Made by a program: the position numbers and the translations under genes
From: Bolinopsis microptera
Taxonomy: Eukaryota > Ctenophora > Tentaculata > Lobata > Bolinopsidae
Reading direction: 5' to 3'
DNA length: 19,081 nt
NCBI RefSeq assembly: GCF_026151205.1
Contig: NW_026971916.1
Span: 1-19,081 of the forward strand
Part shown: piece by piece, positions 9,171-19,081 of the stretch
Layout of the letters: every line of letters starts with the position of its first letter
Position numbering within the stretch: the stretch's first letter is position 1
The notes under the pieces: generated by a model
Told to the model about the DNA's origin: nothing
The model's input: only the letters and a program-made list of their open reading frames with translations
The model's database searches: none

Positions 9171-9189
9171 AATGAAAAAAAAAAAAAAA

Positions 9190-9900
9190 TGGATTCTCTC
9201 CCTTTTATTTGTTTTTCCCCCACCGGGCACCTGCACAGTTTTGCCCCAATCCAACCATGGGGAAAACCTTCATATTCATCCAAACACCTTCACCAGTCCC
9301 CCACCCTGCCAATCTTGGCATGTCTCACACAAATTAATTGCATTGGGGATTTGGTCGAATATTTTTCCACACGGGGTCCCTTTTTCTTTTTTATTTTTTT
9401 TCAATGGGAACTCTTTTGTAATCTTTTTTATTTTACAATTGATTAATTTCATTTACTTGATTTTGTTAGTTATAGATTTTTATACTTGTAAATCCTTGTT
9501 AATTTGTTAAAACTTGGGATATTTTTATTATAAATAACTTATCGAACGTTAATTGGGGACTGGGACATTTGCCCTGAAATTACCGTTTTTCGGGGGGTAC
9601 ACAATTTTGAACGGGGACCATTTAAAAAAAAAATGGATAAAAATACCAGCTCGGGAAAAAGCAATTTCTAAAAAACATTTAAATAAAATTCTTTATAAAA
9701 CATAGGTTTTCCTCATATCTTATGCAGATTAAATTTTTTTTAATCGATTTTATTATAATATTAGTGATTTAAAGGAATGCTATCGCTACTCAAGCCAGTA
9801 AAAAATTAAATATTTATTGTTGATATTTAAACTTAATTGTCGATGATAGGGGGAAATTGGGGATATTGGACCGAAATTAACAAAAAGTTGTAATTTTTTT
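9190..9900. other. non-coding AT-rich stretch
   Basis: Two overlapping plus-strand frames (9172-9510, 9189-9446) begin in a poly-A run and cross several homopolymers. Their translations show no domain, so they are not called. From 9520 to 9900 the sequence is AT-rich without structure. Confidence 0.45.
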
Positions 9901-9917
9901 TTTTTAATATTTTTTTT

Positions 9918-10305
9918 TTAGAGAGGGCTGGCCACCAAGATTGGCCCACGAGAGGGATAAGCATTGATGGGGATGCTCTGCCTACTTCTGGGGGTAGTTG
10001 GGGGGCAAAAAAAATACCTTGGGGGGGGGGAAGGGGGTTGGCCGGTTGAATCCAGAGGTGATTGGCTGGAGGCAATGGTGTAGGGATTGGTATATGAGTT
10101 CAAAATGATACGCTTTATAATGCCATGCCGCTGGGTTTTGTGGAAAAGGGTTTAAAAACGGAGGGACGGAGGGGGGAATCAGATATTTGGGGAGGGGATT
10201 TATTTCTTTTATGGGGTCACCCCCGGTTCTGATCCATGGGCTCTTCCGGGCACAATTAAAGCGGTTTTTGGGGTTTGGGCGGGTCTTGCGATACTTGGGG
10301 GACAA
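9918..10305 (-). other. GC-richer segment with proline-rich minus-strand frames
   Basis: The G content rises sharply over about 9920-10370. Minus-strand frames overlap here and translate to proline- and serine-rich peptides; one contains SSQSPLDSTGQPPSPPP. The plus strand is also open at 10187-10369. Low-complexity proline comes directly from G runs, so coding is doubtful. It could be a frame-broken exon of a proline-rich protein, but I recognise no family. Confidence 0.12.
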
Positions 10306-10370
10306 TTTGTTTGATGATGTTGGTGGGGTTGTACGAGATTGTCATGGGGGAACGGAAAGGAAGGTTTAGT

Positions 10371-11370
10371 TGTCCTGGGATTTATTGTACTTTATTAAAA
10401 AAGTTGGGTCTTTTCCTGGAACCTATTAATTTTAAAATAATTTGCTCGTAAGTGCCGGAGTCCGTAGTGGAATTACTTTCGGAATGGGAATATTTTGCAA
10501 TGTAAACTTTGCAATACTTGGGGAAAAAACGGACAAATTTTAGTTGAAATAACGGGGGGACTTGAATTAATTACGGCTTTAGGGCTTTCCAGCGTATTAT
10601 TACATGTGTTACTGGGGTCCGCGGCTCAGACTGTCATTCCGGCCTAATCTCTATTGTTTATGGATAAATCTGATAACCTGTGGTGCACCAGGTATGATAC
10701 CATTGGTATGTTCAAAATAAAGTTCGGGCCCAGGTTAGGGTACTTAAATGGATTCGGAGGTAACCGTATTCGGTTAGTATTTTAAGTAATAAGGTTATTA
10801 AAAATAAGCCTGGGAAATTTCTGTCGTTATTTTTCCAAGCTCCCTTCCACCCACTTTTCAACCCCCATGCTGTAGTGAGGAACTTACCTACTGGTAAATG
10901 GCTGTTCCTTTTACCACTATTTAATATTATCGTTATCTATCTGCGAAACATTTAATTCCCTACCCCATATAACTTTGCAAAAAAATTTTGGCCATAAATA
11001 AAACCCACGAAATTGTTTCACGTGAATCTGAGGAAAAAGTTTTCTGCCCTACAACTTTGTTCAGTTAGCAGTTTTTCCTGTTAAAAAGAATTTTTTTTCC
11101 AGTTTTAACAGGTGGGGGAATCCACAAATAAATTTGTTACCACGGGAATGTTAAAAACGAATTTTTCTAGGTACCAAACCTGCATTAAGGAAAAAAAACC
11201 AAAGGGGTCTCAAAACTTCAAATAATCGGGCAACCTCCAAGGAAAATCTAGGAAAGAAAGTTTCTCAAAAGAGCTATTAGTAAATTATTTCATTGGGCAT
11301 TTATATGGTGCGAAAATTATAGTGGCAACCATGCGCGATGTTTGCAAATTGGTGATTTATTACACTTTTT
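10371..11370. other. non-coding stretch, nothing recognised
   Basis: No open frame of at least 60 codons occurs on either strand and no repeat was found. Base mixture is ordinary and homopolymers are moderate. Confidence 0.5.
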
Positions 11371-11372
11371 CG

Positions 11373-11425
11373 CTTCTCGAAGGGCTTCGCCCATAGTCAT
11401 GTTTGCCTTTGCAACTTCCGAGAAG
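11373..11425. repeat. imperfect inverted repeat, 53 bp
   Basis: CTTCTCGAAG at 11373-11382 is matched by CTTCCGAGAAG at 11415-11425, its reverse complement with one extra C. Next to the left arm is a smaller hairpin, GGGC-TTC-GCCC (11382-11392). Alternative pairings are possible. No function is assigned. Confidence 0.4.
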
Positions 11426-12540
11426 GGGGAATAATTTCAAAAAATAGTTGGATAAAAAAACAGTTTTTAATAGCTAATTAATCCTTGGATACCACGGTTG
11501 TATTAAAATGATGACCTCTTTGCTTTCTTGTCTTATCTTTTCGCGAACAGAGAGGTATACAAGTTTACATATCGTTGGATCATAATATAATATCAATTTA
11601 CTCCTTTTACCTTTATTCGGTGGCTGTTTTTAAGGGAAGGGGGCTATTTTCTAAAAAAAATGCCTATTTCTAGAAAACTTCGTTCTTCTACCGAATTTGT
11701 CACGAGTTTTGATTTTATATAACTTTGGGGAACTCGTGTGAAAAACTTATTTAATCGGAAAGCTACAATTTTTCTTTTTTACATTGGCCTGGTAAAGTCT
11801 TTGTTCACTGGTTCGTTCGGGGGGTAGGGATACATAGAATTTTGGAGTAATTTCTCCACGTTTGGTTTATTATAAGTATCTAACTGTTAACTATAACAAA
11901 ACGGTTTTACATAAAAACTTAATTATTAGGCTTTGATTTTAAGCTAGTATAACTCTGTATTTCTTCTTAGGGCCACGGATTTTGGGGGAAAACCAAGTTT
12001 TTATACTTCTATAACAAGGCGGTGATATGGCGGCGACATTAAAGAGGTATTAAAACTAGAAACGGCTGTTAACTACAAATAAAGCCACTGCCATGACCCT
12101 CGTTTTTTCTAATAACCTTAAGGAATGGTTCCTTTGCTCAGAAAAAAAACAAAAAGCATTTACGGTAAAGCATTCGCATTAAAACAGTTATTAATTAGCT
12201 TCGGATCCCCACAGGCTTAGGGGATCTGGTCCTTAATTTAACTCAATATTGTTTCAATAAAAACATATCGGAATAACAGTTTCGTTCTGTTTTGAGAGAG
12301 TAGATGACGTTTTTAATTTTGTATTTATATTGTTATCATTTATTAAGAAATAAGGGGGGGATGAACTATAGGGAGTCTAGAATTTAGAAACAAAGGAAAT
12401 GTATTACATATCTATTCTTTTAATGGTCTATGGGCGGTTGTGTGAACGTTTTAAAATACTTTAAAAAACTCAATCTTAGTGGCGGAGAGCGATACCAAAT
12501 GGTTTGATAATCTTTCAAACTAACAAAAAGGTGGTGTTTA
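11426..12540. other. non-coding stretch with a minor inverted repeat
   Basis: No gene was found. The only structure noted is a 7-bp inverted repeat, GATCCCC at 12204-12210 and GGGGATC at 12220-12226, with a nine-base loop. TTAATTA-like sequence lies outside both arms. Confidence 0.45.
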
Positions 12541-12549
12541 AACGAGATT

Positions 12550-13015
12550 TTGCACAATCACGGGGATAAGTTTAAACGGGGAAAATGTCGTGGTCGGAAA
12601 CTCGAATATACCTGGCTTAGGAAAAATACCAAAAAGTATCAACTTTCAAAACGGTCTCTCTTCAACCGGGCACCCTTCAACTTCTCAACCGACACCCCCC
12701 AGGTATGTTCGGAAGAAGCTTATACTAATTAGTGGTTAAGAGTCGGCCTCCATGGGAGGCATTTTTATGGCGAAATTTATGGTTTGTCACCGTAAAATCC
12801 ACTTTAACAGTTACATCGGCTTCGAGATTTTTCTTAAACACGCGGGTTCTTCAAAATTCAAACGCAACCTTTCCAAAGAAAATACCTACAAAAGTTTCCT
12901 TTTCTGTATAAATTCGATCTATTTTTTTAAAAACGCTGATTCCGGGGAAATCCCAAACCCCAACATGACGGGGGTTTGGGGCTCGGAGGTTATCGGGCGA
13001 AAAAAAAATAAATAA
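12550..13015 (+). other. two adjacent short open frames, coding doubtful
   Basis: A 60-codon frame (12550-12732) and an 87-codon frame (12752-13015) lie in tandem on the plus strand in different frames, 20 bases apart. Both translations are basic and rich in K, F and N. Neither shows a recognisable motif, signal peptide or domain. They could be exon fragments separated by a sequencing frameshift, but composition alone would also produce them. The gap contains a small GC hairpin followed by five T bases. Confidence 0.12.
12746..12766 (+). other. short GC hairpin followed by T5
   Basis: GCCTCC and GGAGGC (12746-12760) form a six-pair stem around ATG, followed by A and five T bases. It superficially resembles a bacterial intrinsic terminator 14 bases after the stop of the frame ending at 12732. 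Since the window does not look bacterial and the stem is short, chance is the more likely explanation. Confidence 0.2.
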
Positions 13016-13019
13016 CTGG

Positions 13020-15000
13020 GATTAGATTTCCCCAACGTTTGGGGTGACTTACCATTTTTTTTTGGGGTGGGTCCATAGAGCTTTCGCCCCATTAATTTCA
13101 GGTTTTTTTTTTTCCTTTTTTTAGAACTGTGAGGTTGGAAAATAGTTACATGCGGCCAACAGGATGGTACATTCCCCTTTTCTGATGAATTTTACGGCAT
13201 AAGCGGAGGGGGGGGGGACCTTACTCCCAATATCGAATGTTTTGCTAGATAGAAGTATTTTCTGCACTGTTGTGATAATTTACTGATTAATGTCTCTAGT
13301 GTTAAAATTTTTCCACACAAAGCCGGGGCCCCCAAAAAAAATCTGTGGTACCCTCTTTGGTCCGGGATTTTATTTGTTGGGGGACTTACTAATTTCTGGA
13401 GTATCGTGTTTTGGTGTGGGACCATTTTTACATTATTCTAATTCACTGTTTTAAAACTTGATCCTGTTTCGGTAGCATTACTCTATTGATAAAAATGTGT
13501 AGCGGGTGCATATCCAAGTCAATTATGGGGCAACCATCCACCCAAATATGCTGTTTTTAATGCTTTTTATACAAGTTTAAAAAAACAAAAGTCTTCTTGT
13601 TCTGTAAAAACATATCCTCCATTTTACCTTAAGAGTTTTATATTATTCTGCAAGTACCCCCAGTTTGTACCGTTGGAATTCCACAAGCGAGGAAAGCTTT
13701 CAGATCTGTCATTGCTACCCCCGTCTGTTAAGGGGAGGTGTTCTACAAAAAAAGGGGGGCCCACTCTCTTCCACAGCAGTTTTTACATTTTTCCTCTCCA
13801 AGTTCTACGCTAGAAAATAACCACGTTCGGAATAAAAATCCTTCCTTCCCACACCACCCAAGGGTTTTTGGTTGTATAGGGGGGCTATTTCTAAAAACTT
13901 TACTATTGCAGGTTGGCCCTCCCCACGATATTTCTTTTTATTATTGGGGGGAGGTGGACATTTGCAGACAAGTGTATTGGGATACTGGACCAAAGGGTTT
14001 TTGAAGATCTGCTAGTGGGCTTTCATAATAAAGGTCGTGCATGATTGTGGGTGCTGATCAGGATTACCTTTCATAAAAAAGGGTAAGTAGATATTTTCGT
14101 TATTTTAATTGCTACAAATTAACATGTTCCTTTGTTTTCCAAGCTGGTTTTAAAATACATAATCGTTTTTTATAATTGATAATGAATTCAATTTGTTTAG
14201 GAAAAAGAGGGCGTTTCCATTTTTTCCTTTCATTGTTCAGAGTGCTCCCATGCAAAAAAACTGGAAAAATGAATAGTAATTTTTGTAGGGTTTGTTTTTT
14301 TTAAACGGGGGACGGTAGGAAGGATGTGCAGGATTAAAACCTGGTTAGTTCATTTTGTGGACCATTTTCTTCTTTTCCACTAACCACAAGGGAGGGACGG
14401 AGATCACAGAGGTGAGTTCTAGTTACGGATTGGTGGGTCAAATCACTTTCTCGGTTAAGATAACTATTCGGGGCATTTTCGGGACGCCGTTTAGGGGTTA
14501 TAGGGTTTGATTCAGGGCTTTATACCGTTGCTATTTACGTGCTATTACAGTTTAAAATTTTTTACGGCTTTATTGCTTTTAATTTGTTCCACACAAATTT
14601 CGCTGCTAAACTGTAACATGGGTATACAAGGGGGGTGGGACCTTTCCATGAAAACTTTCAGGTTGGAATCCAGGTGGTATTTTTATATGTGTGTTGAACT
14701 GTTGTTTTTTTTCAATTGGATTCGGTACGATTAAAAAAATTTATTTGAAAAAAGGGTCGGCGGCTAAATAAAGTAAAAAGATAAAACGGCTTATGCAAAT
14801 AACCGCCATTGTTCTAATGAAATTAGTAACAGGTATCATCCGTTAAACTTACTGTTTAATAAAAAGTTTTTTTTTACGTATAATTGTATATTACAAATAT
14901 ATATTTTTGTAATTTGTTTAACCCTACAAATTTGTGTCTTTCATCAGGTTGAAGAGTGGAAAAAAGGGATTTAGTTGACATAAATATCGGGAATTTAATT
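13020..15000. other. non-coding stretch, moderately noisy
   Basis: Short open frames here (for example 13738-14004 and 14507-14734) pass through homopolymers and overlap antisense frames. None shows a family feature. A seven-pair AT inverted repeat, TTACAAA and TTTGTAA, is at 14891-14912. Nothing else was recognised. Confidence 0.45.
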
Positions 15001-15660
15001 TACCCCCCCCACCACTCATATCCCCCAACACACTCCCCCCCCCTCTCAATCACATGATACACCCCCAATATTACCGCACGATTACGACGACCGTTCAATC
15101 ACGGGGTGATTAATTGATTCTTCCGCGTGGGATTTCTTCCCCTTTCCCACTATTGGTGATAACTTTAAAAAGTTCCTGATCTGTTGTGTATCTAACACTC
15201 AAATCAGCGCTCTACGCACTACTTTCTCATGTGTGTACCGTCGTATAGTAGATGTAAGTAATACCCACACTCTACTACCTCTGTCCTAACCTGTGTACTC
15301 ATAATCGATCACATAACCATAACTGTGTGACACCCACCCCTTCTCTCCTTGCGACCACCCACCCCCACCCATCCGCCCCAGCTAGTAACAATAAATTAAA
15401 ATATGTGTGCTAGGTGGACAACCTATAGAGCCTAATGCCATCAGATCCCAACAACCTATAACACACATCTCCGCTTTATCCACACACTCGCCCTCCTTCT
15501 CCCCCCCTACCTGATACCTATTGCATCACTTAGGGACCTCCCCAACCCTAGGCACTGTAGTTCCTCTGCACAATATGCCCCTAAATCCCCACGAGTATGT
15601 GGATCCAACACTCCACCAACCCACTCCCTAGTCAAACCAATATCTTTATATAACATTTAT
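15001..15660. other. C-rich, G-poor block of suspect origin
   Basis: The composition changes abruptly near 15000 to C, A and T with very little G, including C runs of up to nine. No frame of at least 60 codons and no periodic unit is visible. It ends equally abruptly near 15660, where AT-rich sequence returns. It resembles failing base calls more than a satellite, because no unit repeats. A natural skewed spacer cannot be excluded. Confidence 0.55.
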
Positions 15661-16199
15661 AGAAACCAACCCAATTCAAATTTAAGAAAATCAATCGTCC
15701 CCTGTTTAAATAAATTGGCGTTCAATAAATGTTCAAGGTTTGAATTTTTTGAGGATGCAGGAATTGTGGACGTATTATGATAAATTAAATGTCGGGAGAA
15801 AATTTTCCATATGCACGGTGTGAAAGAGCAAAAAAGTGAAAAAATTTTCGAGTTAAAAAGTATAGGAATAATGTAATTGATTTATTCGCTACTACATGGG
15901 TGAGGGTTACACAGGTGGAAGTTATAAAACCGGCTTTTCACATGACATGAAAAAGGGGAATTGGATCAGGGGGACGGCAAACTGGGAAAAAGGTTTGTTT
16001 ACCCAATTGCCTGTTTTTGATTGCGGAAATAGGGGGGGACAATACTGTCTCGAGACTTTTAACTACCTGAAAAGGAGGAAAAAGAAAAAAGAATGGTAAA
16101 AATTCTCAAGGCGGGGTAACTACTCCATGTGTTTGAGATTGCCAGGGGCTGATTGAAGGCTGGAGGGAAATGTAGGGCATAAAATTACACTTTAAAGAT
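15661..16199. other. short ordinary stretch between composition blocks
   Basis: Ordinary AT-rich sequence with one 67-codon plus-strand frame (15896-16099) that ends in a lysine run. No domain is recognisable, so it is not called as a gene. Confidence 0.4.
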
Positions 16200-18350
16200 T
16201 GCTTACAGAAAGGGGACAAAACCGAATAAGCTGTTTCAAGAGGGGGGCCATTCAGACGGTAGGCGGTTGCTTATCAAGGCAGCCAAAGAGCACCTTGTGG
16301 AATGGGGGGAGGGGGTTTCCGGGGAACTGGGGAGGATGGGCAAGTTTGGGGCAGGGCAGGGGGGGTACATGCTAAACAGCTGGGGGAACCATGAATCAAC
16401 ATAGATCCCACAGGGTAAATGGCTCCCTTCAATACTGGGGCAAAAAAATATCAAGGGGAATACTCACCAACGGAAAGGGTTTCAGATATGGAGGGGGGGG
16501 GTTTTTTGCTTTTTTCTTTCTCGGGCACCCACGGGGGGGTAGGGGAAAACGGCAAAAAGGGGGGTATTGTTCCAGTCCACCCCCCCCTGAATTTTCGGAA
16601 CAGAAAAAACCGTTTTTGTTGGATGGTACAGGAAAAAGCAAAGGGCCAATAAAAAGGGGGAAACAAAAGGGGGGTGGGACGGGGGCAAAATAAGGGCCCA
16701 GAAATCTTTAAAACGATGGGGGACCTTGCAAAAATTGTCTTAGGGGGTTTTGTAACAATGCCTTTGAAAAAAGGGGAGGGGGAAACCAGGACCCCTGGTT
16801 TAACTGCAAAAATCTTAAACCCTTTTTAAAAAAAGGGCGGGGCCTTGCGAAAACCAAAAGAATATCGGGGAATTAAGCTTTTATTCCCTAGTTGCCAAAG
16901 TCTCTAAAAAAAGATGGTTCTAAAAACCCGGGTTTAAAAACCAAAAAATCGGGGGGGGGGGGGCAAATTTTTGCGTAAGAAAACCGAATGGATTCAGGGG
17001 GGGGGGCCAGGGGAAAGGGCAAAAAAAACCCCAAAAGTTTTTGGTTTTTCTGAGGGGGTTTTTTTATAGAGGGTTTTTCAAGGTCGGGAAAAAAAATGCC
17101 CGCTGTTCTGGAACATTTATAGGGGGCTTTAAGAAAAGGGTTTGGGGCAGTGTTTTTTCTCGTGGGGAAAAATTGCTAAAAGGGGTTTTTAGAAGCTTAC
17201 GGCATTTTTCCGGGCAAAAAAACGTGCGTTTTTACGGGGGTCATTTACCCGGGGGGGACAATGGCCAAAGTCCCCAAAATCCAGGGGCGGGGGAAAAAAA
17301 ACTGAATTGTTTTGGGGATACTTTCAGGTGTTTTTTTTTCGGGGGGATACCTTAGCCCCCCTTTCCTTTTTTTTTGCAATAGTCATTTTGATCTGTATGA
17401 GGCAAGCCATGGCGGGTGAGCGGGGGGCTTGGGGGGGGCTCCCCCTCGAAAAGTAGGGAAAAAAAAAAGAAAAAAAGGGGGGGGGGGCCCCAAGACTCCC
17501 CCCGTTTTTGGGGGCTTTGCAGGGGTTGATATGCCTTATATCTGGGGGGGGGAAACAAGGCTAAAAGAGTTCCTGCTCAGAGTTGAAAACGGGGGGGCAG
17601 GGGAAGCGTGGGGGGGCTTTCAAAAAAAAACGAAAAGGGGGGGGGCCAAGGTATGGGGCCTGGAAAAATGGAGGATCGATCTGCGGGCCACAAAAAAGGC
17701 TCCGGGGAAAAAGCCTTAAAAAAAAGTGGTTTTTATTTTATTGGCCCTGGATTGAGAGCACAGATTTGGGGGGATTGGGGGGTTAGAAAGGGAAAAAAAC
17801 GTGGGGGTTTTTTGCCCCACTAGACTGAAGGGATTTCTGGAAAAACCCCAAAAATCTAAAGAAGCCTAAAAAATTGATTGTTCATAGCGGGGGTTGTGTC
17901 AAGATGCTTACGGGAAACAAAAAAAAACCCGGGGGGGGGACTGGGCAAAAGGCTAAAAAGGAAAATTTGGGGGGGGGCCCTTTCACAAAGATGTTTTTCG
18001 GATGGTGCTGGGAAAATTTTTATGGGGGGGGGAAAAAGGGCAAAAATAAAACTTTGTATTTGGGCCTCCCAAGGCTGTAAAACAAGTTCGAAAAGGGGAG
18101 GAGATTAAAAAAAAGGGGGGGGGGGGCACTTTCATCCGACATTCCCGAGACTTTTCCAGTTGGATTTAGTCTTTGGGAAACCCACGCACGGTAGAAACAC
18201 AAAAAGGGGGGCCCCGGGGGGCCAAGGGGCAAAAGCTACTTGTTTTTGTTATGAAGGAAAGTTGGGGGGGGAAAAATCTAAAGAGGGGGAAATTTGGGAA
18301 CCCTGATTTCGGGACGGGAATTTTGGGGGGGGGTTTTCGGGCGTAGATCG
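16200..18350. other. G-run-rich, C-poor block, probably low-quality calls
   Basis: Runs of six to twelve G alternate with A and T runs over about 2 kb. The many overlapping frames on both strands translate to glycine, lysine and proline repeats, and none is a credible gene. If the runs are real, the plus strand would have very high G-quadruplex potential. However, the stretched homopolymers of all bases suggest run-length overcalling. No tandem unit was found. Confidence 0.55.
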
Positions 18351-18367
18351 GGGGCTTTTGCTCCGAC

Positions 18368-18387
18368 TAGTGTAGTAGTGTAGTAGT
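18368..18387 (+). repeat. short TAG microsatellite
   Basis: TAGTGTAGTAGTGTAGTAGT is a near-tandem array with an eight-base period (TGTAGTAG). It is only about 20 bases long and is the only clear microsatellite in this end of the window. Confidence 0.45.
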
Positions 18388-18399
18388 TAATAAAAATTT

Positions 18400-19081
18400 T
18401 TAAAAGGGGAAAAAAATGGAACTCTGCACTCGCCAAAACCACAATTTCAAAATTTAACAAAAAATCGGTGCCCCGGCGTCCCGGCTTTTTACAGTTTCGC
18501 ACCTTTTCCCTTCCCAACCCCCTTCCCTTCCCCTTTTTATTTTAGGTACTATTTTTTCCTTCCCCCCACCTTTGCCCTTGTTTATTCTATTTTAGATAAA
18601 TAACTTTATCCCGGTAATCTGTCTTTTTTTTTTGTTTCCGAGTAAATTTTAATTAGGTTTCCGTAAATTATTCCCCCCCTTTTTGGGGGTTTGGGCCCCC
18701 AAACCGGAAGCGGTATCCCCTGAAAAACCGCCCCTTTGTTCTAAAAACTATTAAAAAGGGGGGCTTTTAAAAAAAATTGAAGTGAAGTTTAAAAATTTTG
18801 TGTTGGAAAAGGGGGTATTTTCACGATTTTTAAAATTTTAAGATAAAGATACTCGGGGGTTGAAAATTTTTATAAGGTTTGTACAAAAAAACTAGGGAAA
18901 GGCCCGTGGGGGCAAGGGGGCCCGGGGGTCGCAGGGGGAAGATCATCCCGTCTGCAACTTGTATTGTTTTTTTCATTTTATGAAAACATATCTTTCTATA
19001 AAAGCAAAAATTTATAACAATTTTAATGTTTTTGGTTGGGGGTTTTTATTTCAATCCCTAAAAAGCCCTTCGGAAACCTTT
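18400..19081. other. non-coding end of window
   Basis: AT-rich sequence with C, G and T homopolymers. A 79-codon minus-strand frame (18278-18517) has no recognisable feature. No RNA gene or repeat was seen. Confidence 0.45.

Noticed and set aside
9172-9510. 112-codon plus-strand frame, the longest in the window
   Set aside because: It starts in a poly-A run with a poly-lysine opening, overlaps another frame on the same strand, and shows no family features. Its length is unremarkable for 19 kb of random sequence with indel errors.
12746-12766. Intrinsic-terminator-like hairpin plus T run as evidence of bacterial DNA
   Set aside because: The stem is only six pairs, the preceding frame is not convincing, and nothing else in the window suggests a prokaryote.
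1338-14805. Shared GCTTATGCAAAT motif (octamer-like ATGCAAAT) near 1338 and 14790
   Set aside because: Two matches of 15 in 16 bases at this distance are expected by chance in a window of this size, and no snRNA or histone gene lies nearby.
16391-17823. Many overlapping frames on both strands
   Set aside because: All translate to glycine, lysine and proline runs produced by the G and A homopolymers; none is a credible protein.
1-19081. CRISPR array, prophage, operon or other prokaryotic defence system
   Set aside because: There are no regularly spaced conserved repeats and no long genes. The tandem repeats present have no spacers and are too degenerate.

Overview
The window looks like non-coding DNA from an AT-rich eukaryote, probably an invertebrate such as an arthropod. 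The evidence is mostly negative. No open frame exceeds 112 codons in 19 kb, and the translations show no recognisable protein domain. No rRNA or tRNA gene was found by reading for tRNA B-box-like motifs and conserved cores. There are no operon-like runs of genes with ribosome binding sites. What can be recognised is short tandem repeats, inverted-repeat elements and one diverged pair of dispersed repeats. The taxonomic group cannot be fixed from this sequence.

Base quality is a serious caveat. Large parts carry dense homopolymer runs and abrupt strand-specific composition, most clearly 15001-15660 (C-rich, G-poor) and about 16200-18350 (very G-run-rich). These resemble low-quality base calls more than a natural sequence. 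Reading frames, and the absence of genes, are therefore less certain than usual.

Layout: 1-1900 is noisy, with a few short open frames. 1900-5460 is cleaner AT-rich DNA. It holds the first copy of a dispersed repeat with a protein-like trace on the minus strand (2390-2656), a heat-shock-element-like cluster (3614-3655) and a near-perfect 55-bp palindrome (4141-4195). 5481-5812 is the second, badly degraded copy of the dispersed repeat. 6719-7410 and 8286-8480 are two blocks of a degenerate ACAATG-based minisatellite. The DNA between them includes a GC-richer foldback-type inverted-repeat element at about 7521-7980. 8480-15000 is mostly featureless, with weak tandem and inverted repeats. 15000-18400 is dominated by the suspect composition blocks, and 18400-19081 is AT-rich with nothing recognised.

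No set of genes working together can be supported. The best candidates for follow-up are the foldback element inside the minisatellite, the repeat pair with its coding trace, and the 55-bp palindrome.
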